Assembly: GCA_902602185.1 (NCBI GenBank)
Contig: CACKPV010000001.1
Location: 172,785-236,784 of the forward strand
Length of the DNA: 64,000 nt
Source: an uncultured SAR86 cluster bacterium
GTDB taxonomy: Bacteria > Pseudomonadota > Gammaproteobacteria > Magnimaribacterales > D2472
Direction: 5' to 3'
Shown: in pieces, positions 9,925 to 20,288 of the stretch
Position numbering within the stretch: position 1 is the first letter of the stretch
Layout: each line of letters starts with the position of its first letter
Program-made: the position numbers and the translations under genes
The notes under the pieces: model-generated
The model's input: the letters and a program-made list of their open reading frames with translations, nothing else
What the model was told of the DNA's origin: nothing
Databases searched by the model: none

Positions 9925-11008
9925 TTTCAAACTCATCTAAAATGTCAAGAATTTTAGATGCAACTTTATTGGTATAAATAAAATTATCATCATCAGTAAG
10001 ATCCTTGGTACGGTATCCTTTGGATATAAATTGTCTGACACAATTATCTAACTGTTCAGCTAATTGAGGAAGTTCAAGAGAATATTTAAAAGCCATTGAT
10101 AAAGATAAAATCATAGCAATTGGATTTGCAACATTTAAATGGGCAATATCTGGAGCACTACCATGACAAGGTTCATACATTCCTTGAGAAGAACTATTTA
10201 GGGAGGCAGAAGGCAACATACCAATTGACCCAGATAAAGTTGCAGCTATATCTGAGAGAATGTCTCCAAAAAGATTACTTGAAACTATGACATCAAATTG
10301 CTTTGGATTTATTACTAATTGCATAGCTGCATTGTCTGCTAATTGATGTGTCAGCTTAACATCAGGATAATCATTGCTGACCTCTTCTACGATTTCTCTC
10401 CAAAACTTTGAGACTTCTAAAACATTTGCCTTATCGACTGAACATAATTTTTTATTTCTTTTTTGAGCTGCTTCAAAACCAATTTTTGCGATTCTTTTAA
10501 TTTCATTTTCATAATAAATCATAGTGTTATATGCATACCCTTGATTGTTAACAACATCTTTTTCAATACCTCTTGGTTCTCCAAAATAAACTCCTCCTGT
10601 TAGCTCTCTTACTATCAATAGATCAAGATCAGCAATAACTTCGGTTTTGAGTGTTGATGCTGCTGCTAATTCTTTAAACAAAAAAGCAGGTCGCAGATTT
10701 GCAAATAATTCTAATTCTTTTCTTAATCCAAGTAATGCCTGCTCTGGTCTTTTATTCCAAGGTAAATTATCCCATTGTGGTCCTCCCACTGCTCCAAAAA
10801 GTATTGCGTCTGATTCTTTTGCTTTGTTGATTACCTCATCAGTAAGGGGAGATCCGTGTTGTTCATATGATGTTCCTCCTACATCCATAATAGAAACATC
10901 TAAATTTAAGTTATATCTTCTATCCAATTCATAAAGAATAGTTAAGGCTGATTCTGTAACTTCTTGGCCAATACCATCTCCTGGCAAGACTAAAATCGAT
11001 TTATTCAT
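9917..11008 (-). CDS. leuB: 3-isopropylmalate dehydrogenase
   Basis: NAD-dependent oxidative decarboxylation of 3-isopropylmalate in leucine synthesis. The start is the ATG giving [17 protein letters not shown]; the open frame runs 21 codons further up but that stretch is antisense-free spill-over into leuD. The isopropylmalate/isocitrate dehydrogenase signature is SNLFGDILSDIAATLSGSIG, with the metal-binding aspartates, and the adenine-binding region is EPCHGSAPDI. Length is about 363 residues, as usual. It overlaps the end of leuD by 8 bases. Confidence 0.96.
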   Translation of the reverse strand: MNKSILVLPGDGIGQEVTESALTILYELDRRYNLNLDVSIMDVGGTSYEQHGSPLTDEVINKAKESDAILFGAVGGPQWDNLPWNKRPEQALLGLRKELELFANLRPAFLFKELAAASTLKTEVIADLDLLIVRELTGGVYFGEPRGIEKDVVNNQGYAYNTMIYYENEIKRIAKIGFEAAQKRNKKLCSVDKANVLEVSKFWREIVEEVSNDYPDVKLTHQLADNAAMQLVINPKQFDVIVSSNLFGDILSDIAATLSGSIGMLPSASLNSSSQGMYEPCHGSAPDIAHLNVANPIAMILSLSMAFKYSLELPQLAEQLDNCVRQFISKGYRTKDLTDDDNFIYTNKVASKILDILDEFEND

Positions 11009-11645
11009 TATAAAAAATCCATGGTCTTTTGGTGATCCTATCTTGTTCAAAACATGATATCTTGTCAGCAAATTTCAAAGAAATATCAATGTCATCAAAC
11101 TGATTAATGATTCGGTCTGCTAAGTCATCTTCTAAATTAAATGAAAACTCTTCGCCTTGTAAATATATATTTCGAGATTGAAGACATACTTTTACCAATT
11201 GAGCATCTTGAGCAGACAGTTGAAATAACCTATCTATTACTGACCTCGAGAGATTAATTGGCAATAAGCCATTTTTAAAACAATTATTGTAAAAAATATC
11301 TCCAAAAGAAGATGCAATAATCACTTGAATTCCAAAATCTCTAAGAGCCCAAACGGCATGCTCTCTTGAAGATCCACATCCAAAATTATCTCTTGCAAGG
11401 AGGATTTTTGATGTCATAAAAATTGGTTGGTTCAAGATAAATTCATTATTGAGTTTACGAGATGTTTTTGATACTCCCAATTTTCCTTCATCCAAATACC
11501 TCCATCCATCAAACAAATAATCTTCATAACCAAATTTCTTTATTGACTTTAAATACTCAGTTGGAATAATTTGATCTGTATCAATATTATCCCTATCAAT
11601 GAAAGCCATAATTCCTTCAATTTGAATATTATCTTCGGTTCTCAT
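11001..11645 (-). CDS. leuD: 3-isopropylmalate dehydratase small subunit
   Basis: Swivelling-domain subunit of the isopropylmalate isomerase, partner of LeuC. Family motifs are [14 protein letters not shown] near the N-terminus and [13 protein letters not shown] (residues about 80-95), the substrate-binding loop. Its 214 residues match the proteobacterial long-form LeuD. It starts with ATG inside the leuC stop (ATGA), giving the coupled leuC-leuD order that keeps the two subunits stoichiometric. Confidence 0.96.
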   Translation of the reverse strand: MRTEDNIQIEGIMAFIDRDNIDTDQIIPTEYLKSIKKFGYEDYLFDGWRYLDEGKLGVSKTSRKLNNEFILNQPIFMTSKILLARDNFGCGSSREHAVWALRDFGIQVIIASSFGDIFYNNCFKNGLLPINLSRSVIDRLFQLSAQDAQLVKVCLQSRNIYLQGEEFSFNLEDDLADRIINQFDDIDISLKFADKISCFEQDRITKRPWIFYNE

Positions 11646-13036
11646 TGACCAATTACCTTGCCATGAATTGCAGTCAAAGCTGCCATTTTTGGACTCATGA
11701 GGTGAGTCCTCCCTAAATTGCCTTGTCTTCCCTCAAAATTTCGATTCGAAGTTGATGCACATCGTTCATAAGGACTTAATCTATCTGGATTCATGCCGAG
11801 ACACATTGAGCAACCTGATTCCCTCCATTCGAACCCAGCATCAATAAAAATTGAATGTAGTCCTTCAGATTCAGCTTGTTTTTTCACTTGCCCTGAGCCG
11901 GGAACAACGATGGCTTGCAGAATTTTTTTAGAAATTTTTTTTCCCTCAAGAACTTTTGCTGCATCTCTAAGATCTTCAATTCTTGAATTGGTACAAGATC
12001 CAATAAAAACTCGATCAAATTTTAGGTCAGAAAGTTTTTTTTCATCTTTAATACCCATATATTTTCTCGCATTTTCAAAATTTTTTTGATTTTCTTTTCT
12101 AGTCGAAGTTGAAGGTATCGTTTCATCAAAGTCAATTACCATTTCTGGTGAGGTTCCCCAACTTATTTGAGGTTTTATTTTAGAAACATCAATAGTAATT
12201 TCTTTATCAAATTTGGCATCTGGATCTGTTTTAAGTGTTGACCAGAATTCTATTGCATCTGTTAATAATTCTCTGGGCAGATTGGATGATCTCTTAAGAT
12301 AATTAAAAGTAGTTTGATCCGGTGCTATCAATCCAACTTTAGCTCCTGCCTCGATAGACATGTTGCAAATTGTCATCCTTGCTTCCATAGAAATATTTTC
12401 AATATATGAGCCCGCAAATTCGATGGCATGGCCATTCCCACCAGATACACCAATTGTTCTAATAAGAAAAAGAATAACGTCTTTTGAGGTAATGTCAGGA
12501 GATGGAATACCTTCAAAATTTACTCTCATATTTTTAAGTTTTGATATTTTTAAACATTGAGTTGCTAAAACATGCTCAACTTCTGAAGTGCCAATACCCA
12601 TTGCTAGACATCCAAATGCTCCATGTGTTGAAGTGTGCGAATCCCCACAAACAATAGTCATTCCAGGAAGTGTATAACCCAATTCCGGACCTATAACATG
12701 AACAATTCCTTGATTTAAAGATTTAATATCAAATTGTTTAATGCCAAAGAGGTCACAATTTTTGTCTAGTTCTTTTACTTGAATTTTAGAAATTTCATCA
12801 TCAATTGATTCTATTGCAAAACTTTTTGCTCTAATGGTGGGCACATTGTGATCAGGAGTAGCAATATTTGCATCAACTCTCCAAGGTTTGATATTTTTTT
12901 TTATCAAACCTTCAAATGCTTGTGGTGAGGTGACTTCATGCAAATAATGTCTATCAATATAAATTAATGACTCACCTGAATCAAAAGAAGTCACAAAATG
13001 CTCATTCCAGAGTTTGTCATAAAGCGTACTATGCAT
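11642..13036 (-). CDS. leuC: 3-isopropylmalate dehydratase large subunit
   Basis: Fe-S subunit of isopropylmalate isomerase. The cluster cysteines are in [10 protein letters not shown] and [11 protein letters not shown], and the aconitase-family loop is [13 protein letters not shown]. The chosen ATG ([13 protein letters not shown]) has a CGGTGA ribosome-binding match six bases upstream and lies one base after the aroC stop. An in-frame GTG three codons earlier is less likely. The protein is about 464 residues, normal for LeuC. Confidence 0.96.
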   Translation of the reverse strand: MHSTLYDKLWNEHFVTSFDSGESLIYIDRHYLHEVTSPQAFEGLIKKNIKPWRVDANIATPDHNVPTIRAKSFAIESIDDEISKIQVKELDKNCDLFGIKQFDIKSLNQGIVHVIGPELGYTLPGMTIVCGDSHTSTHGAFGCLAMGIGTSEVEHVLATQCLKISKLKNMRVNFEGIPSPDITSKDVILFLIRTIGVSGGNGHAIEFAGSYIENISMEARMTICNMSIEAGAKVGLIAPDQTTFNYLKRSSNLPRELLTDAIEFWSTLKTDPDAKFDKEITIDVSKIKPQISWGTSPEMVIDFDETIPSTSTRKENQKNFENARKYMGIKDEKKLSDLKFDRVFIGSCTNSRIEDLRDAAKVLEGKKISKKILQAIVVPGSGQVKKQAESEGLHSIFIDAGFEWRESGCSMCLGMNPDRLSPYERCASTSNRNFEGRQGNLGRTHLMSPKMAALTAIHGKVIGQ

Positions 13037-13037
13037 T

Positions 13038-14123
13038 TTATTCACCGAAAGGCAGATTTTGCTCGATATGTCCGCATTGAGCTTGATTCCTCAAAAAGTG
13101 ATCAATTAAAACTAAATTTACCATTGCCTCAGCAATAGGTACTGCACGAATTCCAACACATGGATCATGTCTACCTTTAATCTCTAAATCAACCTCATTG
13201 CCTTGCTCATCAATTGATTTAGTTGGCTTGCTAATACTGGAGGTTGGTTTAATCATAAAATCAATATTGATATCATCTCCATTTGAGATTCCCCCGAGAA
13301 TCCCACCAGAGTTATTGGATGAAAAACCTTTTGAGCTTATTTCATCTCGAAGTTCCGAACCCCTCAATTTAGCAATATTTTGACTGTTACCAATTGAAAC
13401 AGATTTGACAGCATTTATGCTCATTATTGCTTTAGCTAAATCTGCATCCAACTTATCAAATACTGGTTCGCCTAAACCAGGCGGGCAATTTTTTACTAAT
13501 ACAGTTAATTTAGCCCCAATTGAATCACCTTGATTAATTAGATTCTCAAATAAATCATCTAGTAAATTTATTTTACTTGCATCAGGAAAAAAGAATTTGT
13601 TTTTGTTTATGTAATCTATATTTATTTCCTCAGCAATAATAGTTTCGATCTGAGATACGAAACAAGTGACATCAATGCCTCTAGATTTTAAAAATTTCTT
13701 TGCAATAGCTCCAGCAGCAACTCGCATTGCTGTTTCACGAGCGCTTGACCTCCCTCCACCTCTATAATCACGATGACCATATTTAGCAAAATATGTGAGA
13801 TCAGCATGATTAGGCCTAAAAGTATTTTTTAAATTAGAGTAGTCACTGGAAATTTGATCTTCATTTTTAATAATTAGCCCAATCGGGGTTCCTAGAGTTT
13901 TCCCTTCGAAAACACCAGACAAAATTTCAACTTTATCCTTTTCGTTTCGTTGGGTGGTCACATTCGATTGACCTGGTCGTCTTTTATCCAGTTCAGATTG
14001 AATTTCACCTTCAGTTATTTCAACTTGTGGAGGACAACCATCAATAATACAACCCAAAGCACTTCCATGGCTTTCACCAAAGGTAGTGACGCAAAAATTT
14101 TTACCAAATGTGTTACCCGACAT
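13038..14123 (-). CDS. aroC: Chorismate synthase
   Basis: Last step of the shikimate pathway: EPSP to chorismate, needing reduced FMN. The three family signatures are visible: [14 protein letters not shown] at residues about 17-30, [10 protein letters not shown] near 125, and [15 protein letters not shown] near 320. Length is 361 residues. It leads the aroC-leuC-leuD-leuB-asd run, with only one base between aroC and leuC, so it appears to be the first gene of a long amino-acid operon. A TATAAT hexamer lies eight bases before its ATG. Confidence 0.97.
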   Translation of the reverse strand: MSGNTFGKNFCVTTFGESHGSALGCIIDGCPPQVEITEGEIQSELDKRRPGQSNVTTQRNEKDKVEILSGVFEGKTLGTPIGLIIKNEDQISSDYSNLKNTFRPNHADLTYFAKYGHRDYRGGGRSSARETAMRVAAGAIAKKFLKSRGIDVTCFVSQIETIIAEEINIDYINKNKFFFPDASKINLLDDLFENLINQGDSIGAKLTVLVKNCPPGLGEPVFDKLDADLAKAIMSINAVKSVSIGNSQNIAKLRGSELRDEISSKGFSSNNSGGILGGISNGDDINIDFMIKPTSSISKPTKSIDEQGNEVDLEIKGRHDPCVGIRAVPIAEAMVNLVLIDHFLRNQAQCGHIEQNLPFGE

Positions 14124-14131
14124 AGCGCAAC

Positions 14132-14137
14132 ATTATA
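14132..14137 (-). promoter_or_regulatory. Possible -10 element for aroC
   Basis: Perfect TATAAT on the minus strand, ending eight bases before the aroC ATG in the 49-base gap between prpD and aroC. If used, transcription would begin at or within a base or two of the start codon, giving an mRNA with almost no leader. A TTGACA occurs at 14171-14176 but is 33 bases away, too far to pair with it. The region is A+T-rich, so chance occurrence is possible. Confidence 0.35.
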
Positions 14138-14172
14138 TGATATTTTTAATTAGATTTACTCAGATATTGGTG

Positions 14173-15618
14173 TCAAATTGAAAGCAGATCTTGGAATTCA
14201 ATCACTGAAAGATGTTTCATAAGATTAAAATCTGATAATTTACCGAAAATTTCTTCAGATTTTGATTTGGAAAAAATTGTAAGTAGATTCTGTCTAAATT
14301 TTTCTTCCAGGATTGGAATTCCCTCCTCTCTTCTTCTTTTGTGACCAATTGGATACTCAACTTCAATGCAAGGGGTCGCAGTCCCGTCCTTAAAATAAAT
14401 TTGTAACTGATTCGCAATTGATCTCTTTTTTGAATCAAGATAATCTTTTGAATACTGTACTTTCTCAATTACATGCATTTTTGATCTCAAAAAATCAATT
14501 CTTGTATCCTTTGCAACATCATCCTCATAGTCTTCAGCTTTAAGATTGCCTTTGAGAAGACCAATTGCAATCATGTATTGCAGACAGTGGTCTCTGTCAG
14601 CAGGATTATTCAATTCTCCAACCTTTGAAATAATTCGGATTGCTGATTCATGAGTTGCAATTTCTATTCTTTCAATGTGATCAATTTTATTTTTTACAAG
14701 TGGATGCAGTTTTACAGCTGCTTCAACTGCAGTTTGCGCATGAAATTCAGCAGGATAACTAATTTTAAATAGTATGTTTTCCATAACATATGATTCAAAC
14801 TTTTGTGGAATTTTAAGAGGTTCTCCTTTCATGTGAACACTTTCAAATCCCCATGTTTTTGTAGAAAGCACGCTTGGATATCCCATCTCTCCAGTTAAAC
14901 TAATCAATGCTAATCTAACTGCTCTGCTGGTTGCATCACCTGCTGCCCAACTTTTTCTGGACCCGGTATTAGGAGCGTGACGATAAGTCCTTAGACTTTG
15001 TCCATCAACCCAAGCTTGTGTAATTGCATTAATAACATCGTCTTTTGTTCCTCCAAGAATTTTTGTTGCAACAGCAGTCGATGCTACCTTAACAAGAACC
15101 ACATGATCTAATCCAATCCTATTGAAACTGTTTTCAAGAGCTAAAATACCTTGAATCTCATGAGCTTTAATCATCATCTCTAGAACTTCATTCATAAAAA
15201 TAGGAGGTTTATTAATAGCAACTCTTTTTTGAGATACAAAATCGCTGCAGGACAAGATTGCTCCAAGATTATCAGAGGGGTGCCCCCATTCAGCAGCTAA
15301 CCAAGTATCATTAAAATCCAACCATCTTATGGCACAACCAATATCAAAAGCTGCTTTTACTGGATCTAACTTGAAACTGGTTCCCGGAACACTTACACCG
15401 TAAGGTACTTCAGTTCCTGAGACAATTGGTCCCATTAATTTTGTACATGCAGGAAATTTCAGGGCAAGCAGCCCACATCCAATTGTGTCGATCAAACAGT
15501 TCTTGGCAGTTTCAAATGCCTCTTGGGAACTAATTTGATAATCCATAACATAGTTAGCAATCTCCGTGATTAGGTTGTCCGGAATTGGTCGATTGTTTAA
15601 ATCAAAATTGTCAGACAT
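14173..15618 (-). CDS. prpD: 2-methylcitrate dehydratase
   Basis: MmgE/PrpD family enzyme that dehydrates 2-methylcitrate to 2-methyl-cis-aconitate in propionate catabolism. The 481-residue length and motifs such as [15 protein letters not shown], the [17 protein letters not shown] region and [15 protein letters not shown] are typical of the PrpD subgroup. It is the last gene of the prpB-prpC-DUF4399-prpD unit; its ATG overlaps the DUF4399 stop by one base. No acnD or prpF is present, so the methylcitrate cycle here would use PrpD plus an AcnB-type hydratase. Confidence 0.94.
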   Translation of the reverse strand: MSDNFDLNNRPIPDNLITEIANYVMDYQISSQEAFETAKNCLIDTIGCGLLALKFPACTKLMGPIVSGTEVPYGVSVPGTSFKLDPVKAAFDIGCAIRWLDFNDTWLAAEWGHPSDNLGAILSCSDFVSQKRVAINKPPIFMNEVLEMMIKAHEIQGILALENSFNRIGLDHVVLVKVASTAVATKILGGTKDDVINAITQAWVDGQSLRTYRHAPNTGSRKSWAAGDATSRAVRLALISLTGEMGYPSVLSTKTWGFESVHMKGEPLKIPQKFESYVMENILFKISYPAEFHAQTAVEAAVKLHPLVKNKIDHIERIEIATHESAIRIISKVGELNNPADRDHCLQYMIAIGLLKGNLKAEDYEDDVAKDTRIDFLRSKMHVIEKVQYSKDYLDSKKRSIANQLQIYFKDGTATPCIEVEYPIGHKRRREEGIPILEEKFRQNLLTIFSKSKSEEIFGKLSDFNLMKHLSVIEFQDLLSI

Positions 15619-16070
15619 TATTTAACAATAATAATTAATTCTTCTGAGTAAATTGGATTTTCGTGGGGAATATGTGCAAAATCTCCAAGAATCAATCGTA
15701 AGGAATGCCTTCCTGGAGGAAGTTCAATGGTTGCAGAGGTTTGGCCTTTCCCATAATGAATATGGTTTTTATCTGATGGAATTGGTCGCTTTAAATCTGG
15801 AAGTGGAGTATTTATTAAAAGATGGTGGTGACCCGCATCGCAACCAATGGTTCCAGCAGGTAAAATATTAAAGTTTGTTAGACCAAATTCTAACTCCACT
15901 AAACCTGAATCTGACACAAAATTGTTAGAGGGTTTAATAAAAAAAACCTCGGGGTCACCAGACTTACACTTCGTATTTTTATCTAAATCTTCAGAAGTCA
16001 AAGGTAATGAGGACAGAAAAAACAAACTGAGTGCAAAGTACTTGAAAATTACTGGATAGTAATGATGCAT
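15618..16070 (-). CDS. Secreted DUF4399 protein inside the prp operon
   Basis: A 150-residue protein with an N-terminal signal peptide (hydrophobic residues about 9-24, then LTSEDLD) and a DUF4399-like domain. The domain shows [15 protein letters not shown], then [18 protein letters not shown], then [13 protein letters not shown]. The paired histidines suggest possible metal binding in the periplasm, but no function is established for the family. It sits between prpC and prpD with no spacing on either side (abuts the prpC stop and shares a base with the prpD ATG), so it is made together with the methylcitrate enzymes. A role in propionate metabolism is only implied by position. Confidence 0.85.
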   Translation of the reverse strand: MHHYYPVIFKYFALSLFFLSSLPLTSEDLDKNTKCKSGDPEVFFIKPSNNFVSDSGLVELEFGLTNFNILPAGTIGCDAGHHHLLINTPLPDLKRPIPSDKNHIHYGKGQTSATIELPPGRHSLRLILGDFAHIPHENPIYSEELIIIVK

Positions 16071-17195
16071 CTAAACTCTATCTTTTATATCAATCCATTC
16101 AGCAGAATCAGGGCCAACATACTCCTCACTGGGCCTAATAATTCTATTATCAGCTCTTTGCTCCATCACATTTGCTGCCCATCCTGATGTCCTACCAATT
16201 ACAAATAAAGGTGTAAAAATTGGAGTAGGTATTCCTAAAAAGTTGTATGCAGAAGCCATATAGAAATCAGTATTTGCAAAAAGATTTTTTTCCTCTTTCA
16301 TGACTTTTTCAATCTCTTCTGAAATTTCATAAATAATTGGGTTCTTTGCAGTTTTGCTGAGCCTTTCTGACCATGCCTTTACAATCTTATTTCTAGGATC
16401 TTCATTTGAATAGACGGCATGCCCAAAGCCCATTATTTTTTCTTTATTTTCAAGCATTACCTTAATTCCAACGTTGGCATCATCTCTAGAAGAAAATTGT
16501 TCAATCATTTCCATTGCAGCTTCATTGGCGCCTCCATGTAAAGGTCCCCGCAGTGTTCCTATTGCAGCTGTTATACATGAATGCATGTCAGACAATGTTG
16601 AGGCACAAGTACGGGCAGTAAAAGTTGAGGCATTAAAACCATGCTCTGCATAACAAATCAAAGAGGTATCAAGAGCCTTTATCTGCTCATCACTTGGCTC
16701 AGAATTGGTTAATAACGATAAAAAATGTCCACCAATCGTGTCATGATCGGTAAGAGTTTCTATATCTTCTCCAAAGTGAGAAGATCTGTACCAGTAAGTC
16801 ATGATAGAGGGTAATACTGATAATATTCTGTCAGCTGTATCATTTTGATTTTTGAAATCACCTTCAGGCTCCAGATTACCAAGCATGGAGCAACCTGTTC
16901 TTAAAACGTCCATCGGATGAGTACTTTTCGGAATCTTAGCAAGAACTAGTTTTAAATCATTAGGTAATTTTCTAAACTGCTTTAGTTTTTGTTTGTAATG
17001 TACAAATTCATCTTGATTGGGTAATTTTCCATATAAAAGCAGGTAAGCAACCTCTTCAAAAGAGGATTTTTCAGTAAGAGTTTCAATGGCATAACCTCTG
17101 TAAGTTAAACCTTTTCCCTCTTTTCCCACAGTTGAAAGTGCAGTTTGTCCTGCAACCTGACCTCTAAGACCAGCTCCTTCAAGTTTCTTTGTCAT
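16071..17195 (-). CDS. prpC: 2-methylcitrate synthase
   Basis: Condenses propionyl-CoA with oxaloacetate. The citrate-synthase catalytic residues are in PLHGGANEAAM, MGFGHAVYSNEDPR and NTDFYMASAYNFLG, and the C-terminus ADNRIIRPSEEYVGP is typical of PrpC. The start is the second of two close in-frame ATGs: AAGGAG lies seven bases before it, while the first ATG (17201) is too near that site. The protein is about 374 residues, short like PrpC and unlike the type I citrate synthase GltA. It overlaps the end of prpB by 17 bases. Confidence 0.94.
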   Translation of the reverse strand: MTKKLEGAGLRGQVAGQTALSTVGKEGKGLTYRGYAIETLTEKSSFEEVAYLLLYGKLPNQDEFVHYKQKLKQFRKLPNDLKLVLAKIPKSTHPMDVLRTGCSMLGNLEPEGDFKNQNDTADRILSVLPSIMTYWYRSSHFGEDIETLTDHDTIGGHFLSLLTNSEPSDEQIKALDTSLICYAEHGFNASTFTARTCASTLSDMHSCITAAIGTLRGPLHGGANEAAMEMIEQFSSRDDANVGIKVMLENKEKIMGFGHAVYSNEDPRNKIVKAWSERLSKTAKNPIIYEISEEIEKVMKEEKNLFANTDFYMASAYNFLGIPTPIFTPLFVIGRTSGWAANVMEQRADNRIIRPSEEYVGPDSAEWIDIKDRV

Positions 17196-18072
17196 TACCA
17201 TTCTCCTTATTTTTAAGGTAGGTATCTAAATTCTTCTCAAAATTCAAATAATCCAGACTTTCGTAAAGTTCATCTCGAGTTTGCATTATATCTAAAAGAC
17301 TTTCTTGAGTCCCCTCTTTTGAAATGGTTTCATAAACTTTTTGTGAGGCTCTGGAAGCTGCTCTGAAAGCAGATAATGGGAATAACATCATATCAACACC
17401 GGCACTGTGAAGTTGCTCTTCTGTAAAAAGAGGTGTTTTCCCAAACTCTGTGATATTAGCTAAAATTGGGATATTGATGTGCTCCTTCAAAACAATATAT
17501 TGATTAATTTCTGTAACGGCCTCAAGAAATAGAGCTTCTGCTCCAGCTCCCTCATAAGCTTTAGCCCTTTCAATACAACCATCTAAACCTTCACTAGCAA
17601 GTGCATCAGTTCTTGCAATTAAAAAAATTTCACTGGAGCCTTTTCCTAATAGTGCACTTTCAATTCTTTCATTCATCTCTTGAATTGAAACAAGCCTTTT
17701 ATTGGGACGATGACCACATCTTTTAGAATCAATTTGGTCTTCAAAATGAACTGCCGCAACTCCAGCAGAAACCATTTCTTCAATCGCAAAAGATATATCA
17801 TTGCTTTCAGCCCATCCAGTATCGATGTCCACTAATAATGGCAATGAGCATGAGTTTGTTATTCTTTGAGCATCAGTTTTAACATCAACAAGTGAAGTTA
17901 AGCCCAAATCAGGAATTCCATAAGATGCAGTTGCAACACCACTCCCTGAAAGATATAAGCACTTATGGCCTGCATTTTTTGCCAAAATTGCAGAATAAGC
18001 ATTGATTGCTCCAACTATTTTGAGTGGTTTATTATTTCTAAGCAGGTCTCTAAAGTTAGTTGTCTCTGACAT
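17179..18072 (-). CDS. prpB: 2-methylisocitrate lyase
   Basis: Cleaves 2-methylisocitrate to pyruvate and succinate, the last methylcitrate-cycle step. The catalytic KRCGHR loop is at about residue 118, and the isocitrate-lyase superfamily metal-binding region is LLVDIDTGWAES. The 297-residue length fits PrpB. It starts at an ATG one base after the queH stop, so prpBC-DUF4399-prpD may be co-transcribed with the 5'-nucleotidase-thrH-queH genes; no separate promoter or prpR-type regulator gene is seen nearby. Confidence 0.94.
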   Translation of the reverse strand: MSETTNFRDLLRNNKPLKIVGAINAYSAILAKNAGHKCLYLSGSGVATASYGIPDLGLTSLVDVKTDAQRITNSCSLPLLVDIDTGWAESNDISFAIEEMVSAGVAAVHFEDQIDSKRCGHRPNKRLVSIQEMNERIESALLGKGSSEIFLIARTDALASEGLDGCIERAKAYEGAGAEALFLEAVTEINQYIVLKEHINIPILANITEFGKTPLFTEEQLHSAGVDMMLFPLSAFRAASRASQKVYETISKEGTQESLLDIMQTRDELYESLDYLNFEKNLDTYLKNKENGNDKET

Positions 18073-18073
18073 A

Positions 18074-18736
18074 TTACGAGTAAAATTTAACTCCTCTTAT
18101 AATTCTGTCCCTATTATTTTTTTTTCTCCAACGATTTGTATCTCTCAAGCTGTAGACACAACCGCAATACTCCTGCTGATAAAATTTTTCTCTCTTTGAA
18201 ATCTCAATCATTCTTGAAGAACCGCCATCCTTCCTCCAATTAAAATCCCAAAATTGCAAATTTTTATATCTTTTTGCAGCTCGCATACCCGATGAATTAA
18301 TTTGGTCCATGTCTTTCCATCTTGAGATGCCCAAAGTAGTTGCAAAATAATTAAAATTATTTTCATGCGCATAAAGGGCTGATCTCTCAAACCTCATGTC
18401 AAAACATTCGGTGCATCTTTTACCTCGCTCAGGTTCATCTTCTAGCCCCTCAACTCTTTTAAACCAATTATCTTTATCATAATCAGCATCAATAAAATCA
18501 AAACCGAGAATCTTACAAAATTTTTTATTCTCATCTTTTCTGATTAGATATTCTTCTAGAGGATGTATGTTGGGATTATAAAAATAAACTGTTGTGTTTA
18601 TATTTGCTGCTTTCACTGCCTCCATTACTTCTCCAGCACATGGAGCACAGCAACTATGTAACAATAAATTATTATTACCTTTGCTAAGTGCCAGCTCAGT
18701 TGGCCTGATATATTCTGAAAGTGATAGTTTATTCAT
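18074..18736 (-). CDS. queH: Epoxyqueuosine reductase QueH
   Basis: Last step of queuosine tRNA modification: reduction of epoxyqueuosine. QueH is the non-cobalamin alternative to QueG. The N-terminal [11 protein letters not shown] motif carries the adjacent cysteines, and further cysteines occur in [10 protein letters not shown] and YCGCVYS, as expected for the QueH Fe-S/metal sites. The ATG giving MNKLSLSEY is preferred over an in-frame TTG seven codons earlier (18757). It overlaps thrH by 8 bases. A queG gene is not visible in the window. Confidence 0.9.
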   Translation of the reverse strand: MNKLSLSEYIRPTELALSKGNNNLLLHSCCAPCAGEVMEAVKAANINTTVYFYNPNIHPLEEYLIRKDENKKFCKILGFDFIDADYDKDNWFKRVEGLEDEPERGKRCTECFDMRFERSALYAHENNFNYFATTLGISRWKDMDQINSSGMRAAKRYKNLQFWDFNWRKDGGSSRMIEISKREKFYQQEYCGCVYSLRDTNRWRKKNNRDRIIRGVKFYS

Positions 18737-19340
18737 GTTGGAAAATAGAATTGGCAAGAAAACATTCTTCTAGTTCAAGATAATTTTTTGTGAGATAGAT
18801 TTCAGGATGTTTTGAAGAAACTTTTTCCGGTGCATTAATAAAAAAACCTTTTTCACAAACATCAAACATTTGAATATCATTAAAAGAATCACCGGCTGCA
18901 AAGCATCTGTATCCAAGATTTTGAAAAGCAAGAATTGCTTTTTGTTTTGCTTTATCTTGTCTCAATTCATAATCAACTATCATTCCATTCTCTACTTTTA
19001 ATGTATGACATAAAAGAAAGGGGAACCCGAGTTTTGCCATTAAAGGAGAAGCTATTTCATGAAAGGTATCAGATAGTATTACAACCTGAAATTTTTCTCT
19101 AATGCGATCTAAAAAATCTTTAGCACCCTCTAAAAGTTCAAGTTGAGATGCGGCAAACTGAATATCTTTGAGTGATATTTTGTGATCTCTCATAATTTTT
19201 ATTCTTTCATCCATTAAGTCAGAATAACTTGGGATATCACGGGTTGTTTTTGCGAAATCTTTAATACCTGTATTGATAGAAACTTGCTGCCAAATTTCTG
19301 GAGTGAGTGTACCCTCCATATCTAAACAAACTATTTCCAT
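18729..19340 (-). CDS. thrH: Phosphoserine phosphatase / homoserine phosphotransferase ThrH
   Basis: HAD-family enzyme closely resembling Pseudomonas ThrH, which dephosphorylates phosphoserine and can transfer the phosphate to homoserine. HAD motif I is CLDMEGT (Asp7 nucleophile), motif II is [10 protein letters not shown], the lysine region is [10 protein letters not shown], and motif IV is [12 protein letters not shown]. The 203-residue length and the [12 protein letters not shown] segment match ThrH and not SerB. It lies between queH and the 5'-nucleotidase and adjoins the latter directly. Confidence 0.92.
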   Translation of the reverse strand: MEIVCLDMEGTLTPEIWQQVSINTGIKDFAKTTRDIPSYSDLMDERIKIMRDHKISLKDIQFAASQLELLEGAKDFLDRIREKFQVVILSDTFHEIASPLMAKLGFPFLLCHTLKVENGMIVDYELRQDKAKQKAILAFQNLGYRCFAAGDSFNDIQMFDVCEKGFFINAPEKVSSKHPEIYLTKNYLELEECFLANSIFQHE

Positions 19341-20237
19341 TTAATTTCTCTTATTTTTTACTCCGTATGGAACATGTGCTGAGGTAATTGTATCCGAAGC
19401 CCGCTCAACATTCTTTAGTTGATCATCAAAAAAAATATCTGCTTGGAAAGATTTCAAAAATTCAGATTTTGATTTACCCCCAAGAAAGAAGGATTCATCA
19501 ATTCTTACACCCCAATTTCTGAGAGTTTTAATCACTCTTTTATGTGTTGGTGCTGACCTTGCTGTAACTAGAGCAGTTCTGATTGGACATTCATTGATTT
19601 TAAATTCATTTTGAAGTTTATTTAACTCAATAAGGAATGGTTTAAAAGGTCCTGCTTCTAACAAACCATCCTCTTTTACCTCATTCTTTATAAAAGCCTT
19701 CATGCCTTTTTCATGAAAAATTTTTTCAGAATCATCAGAAAAAATTACTGCATCTCCATCAAATGCAATTTTTAATAGTGGCTCCTCAGATGGTAAATTT
19801 TGATTTGGGGAGATAATAGTAGCTGATGCAACATTGCTTTCAATTGCCATCTTTACATCTTCAGAACTGCTGGATAAGAATAAATTAATATTAAAGTCTT
19901 TAACATATTTGTGTGGGCTTTCACCACCACAAAAGACTGCCCTGGTAATGTCTAAACCATGAGCTTCGATTGAGTTGAATATTCTTAGACCTGTATCATG
20001 AGTATTTCTTGATAAAAGAATTACTTCAATTCTATTCTTTTCCTCATAAAGATCATTAATTTTAAGAATCTTCTGGACTAAAGAGAAAGCACTTCCAGGT
20101 TCAAGAACTTTATCTTCATTCTTGATTTGATACTTGCCATATGCCTCAAGTCCATCTTTTTCAAAAATTTTGTGACTTTCGTCTAAATTGAAAAGTGCCC
20201 TTGAAGAGATTCCAATAATTAACTTCGAGTTATTCAT
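19341..20237 (-). CDS. 5'-nucleotidase (PF06189-type)
   Basis: A 298-residue protein of the cytosolic 5'-nucleotidase family that hydrolyses nucleoside monophosphates such as IMP/GMP. Recognisable parts are IGISSRALFNLDESHKIF (the HAD-like acidic start), LLSRNTHDTGLRIFNSIE, and AFDGDAVIFSDDSEKIF followed by VTARSAPTHKRVI and EFLKSFQADIFFDDQ. It is divergent from lexA with 51 bases between the two starts, so its promoter may be influenced by the LexA operator there. Substrate preference cannot be read from sequence. Confidence 0.85.
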   Translation of the reverse strand: MNNSKLIIGISSRALFNLDESHKIFEKDGLEAYGKYQIKNEDKVLEPGSAFSLVQKILKINDLYEEKNRIEVILLSRNTHDTGLRIFNSIEAHGLDITRAVFCGGESPHKYVKDFNINLFLSSSSEDVKMAIESNVASATIISPNQNLPSEEPLLKIAFDGDAVIFSDDSEKIFHEKGMKAFIKNEVKEDGLLEAGPFKPFLIELNKLQNEFKINECPIRTALVTARSAPTHKRVIKTLRNWGVRIDESFFLGGKSKSEFLKSFQADIFFDDQLKNVERASDTITSAHVPYGVKNKRN

Positions 20238-20264
20238 ACTTGATTAAAATAAAAAAACTAAATA

Positions 20265-20284
20265 TACTGTACAAATATATAGCA
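20265..20284 (+). promoter_or_regulatory. LexA (SOS) operator upstream of lexA
   Basis: TACTGTACAAATATATAGCA matches the gammaproteobacterial SOS box consensus (TACTGTATATATATACAGTA) at 16 of 20 positions by eye, including the CTGT half-site. It ends four bases before the lexA ATG, so bound LexA would cover the initiation region and autoregulate. It could also affect the divergent 5'-nucleotidase, 28 bases away on the other side. This is a sequence match only. Confidence 0.75.
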
Positions 20285-20288
20285 TAAA

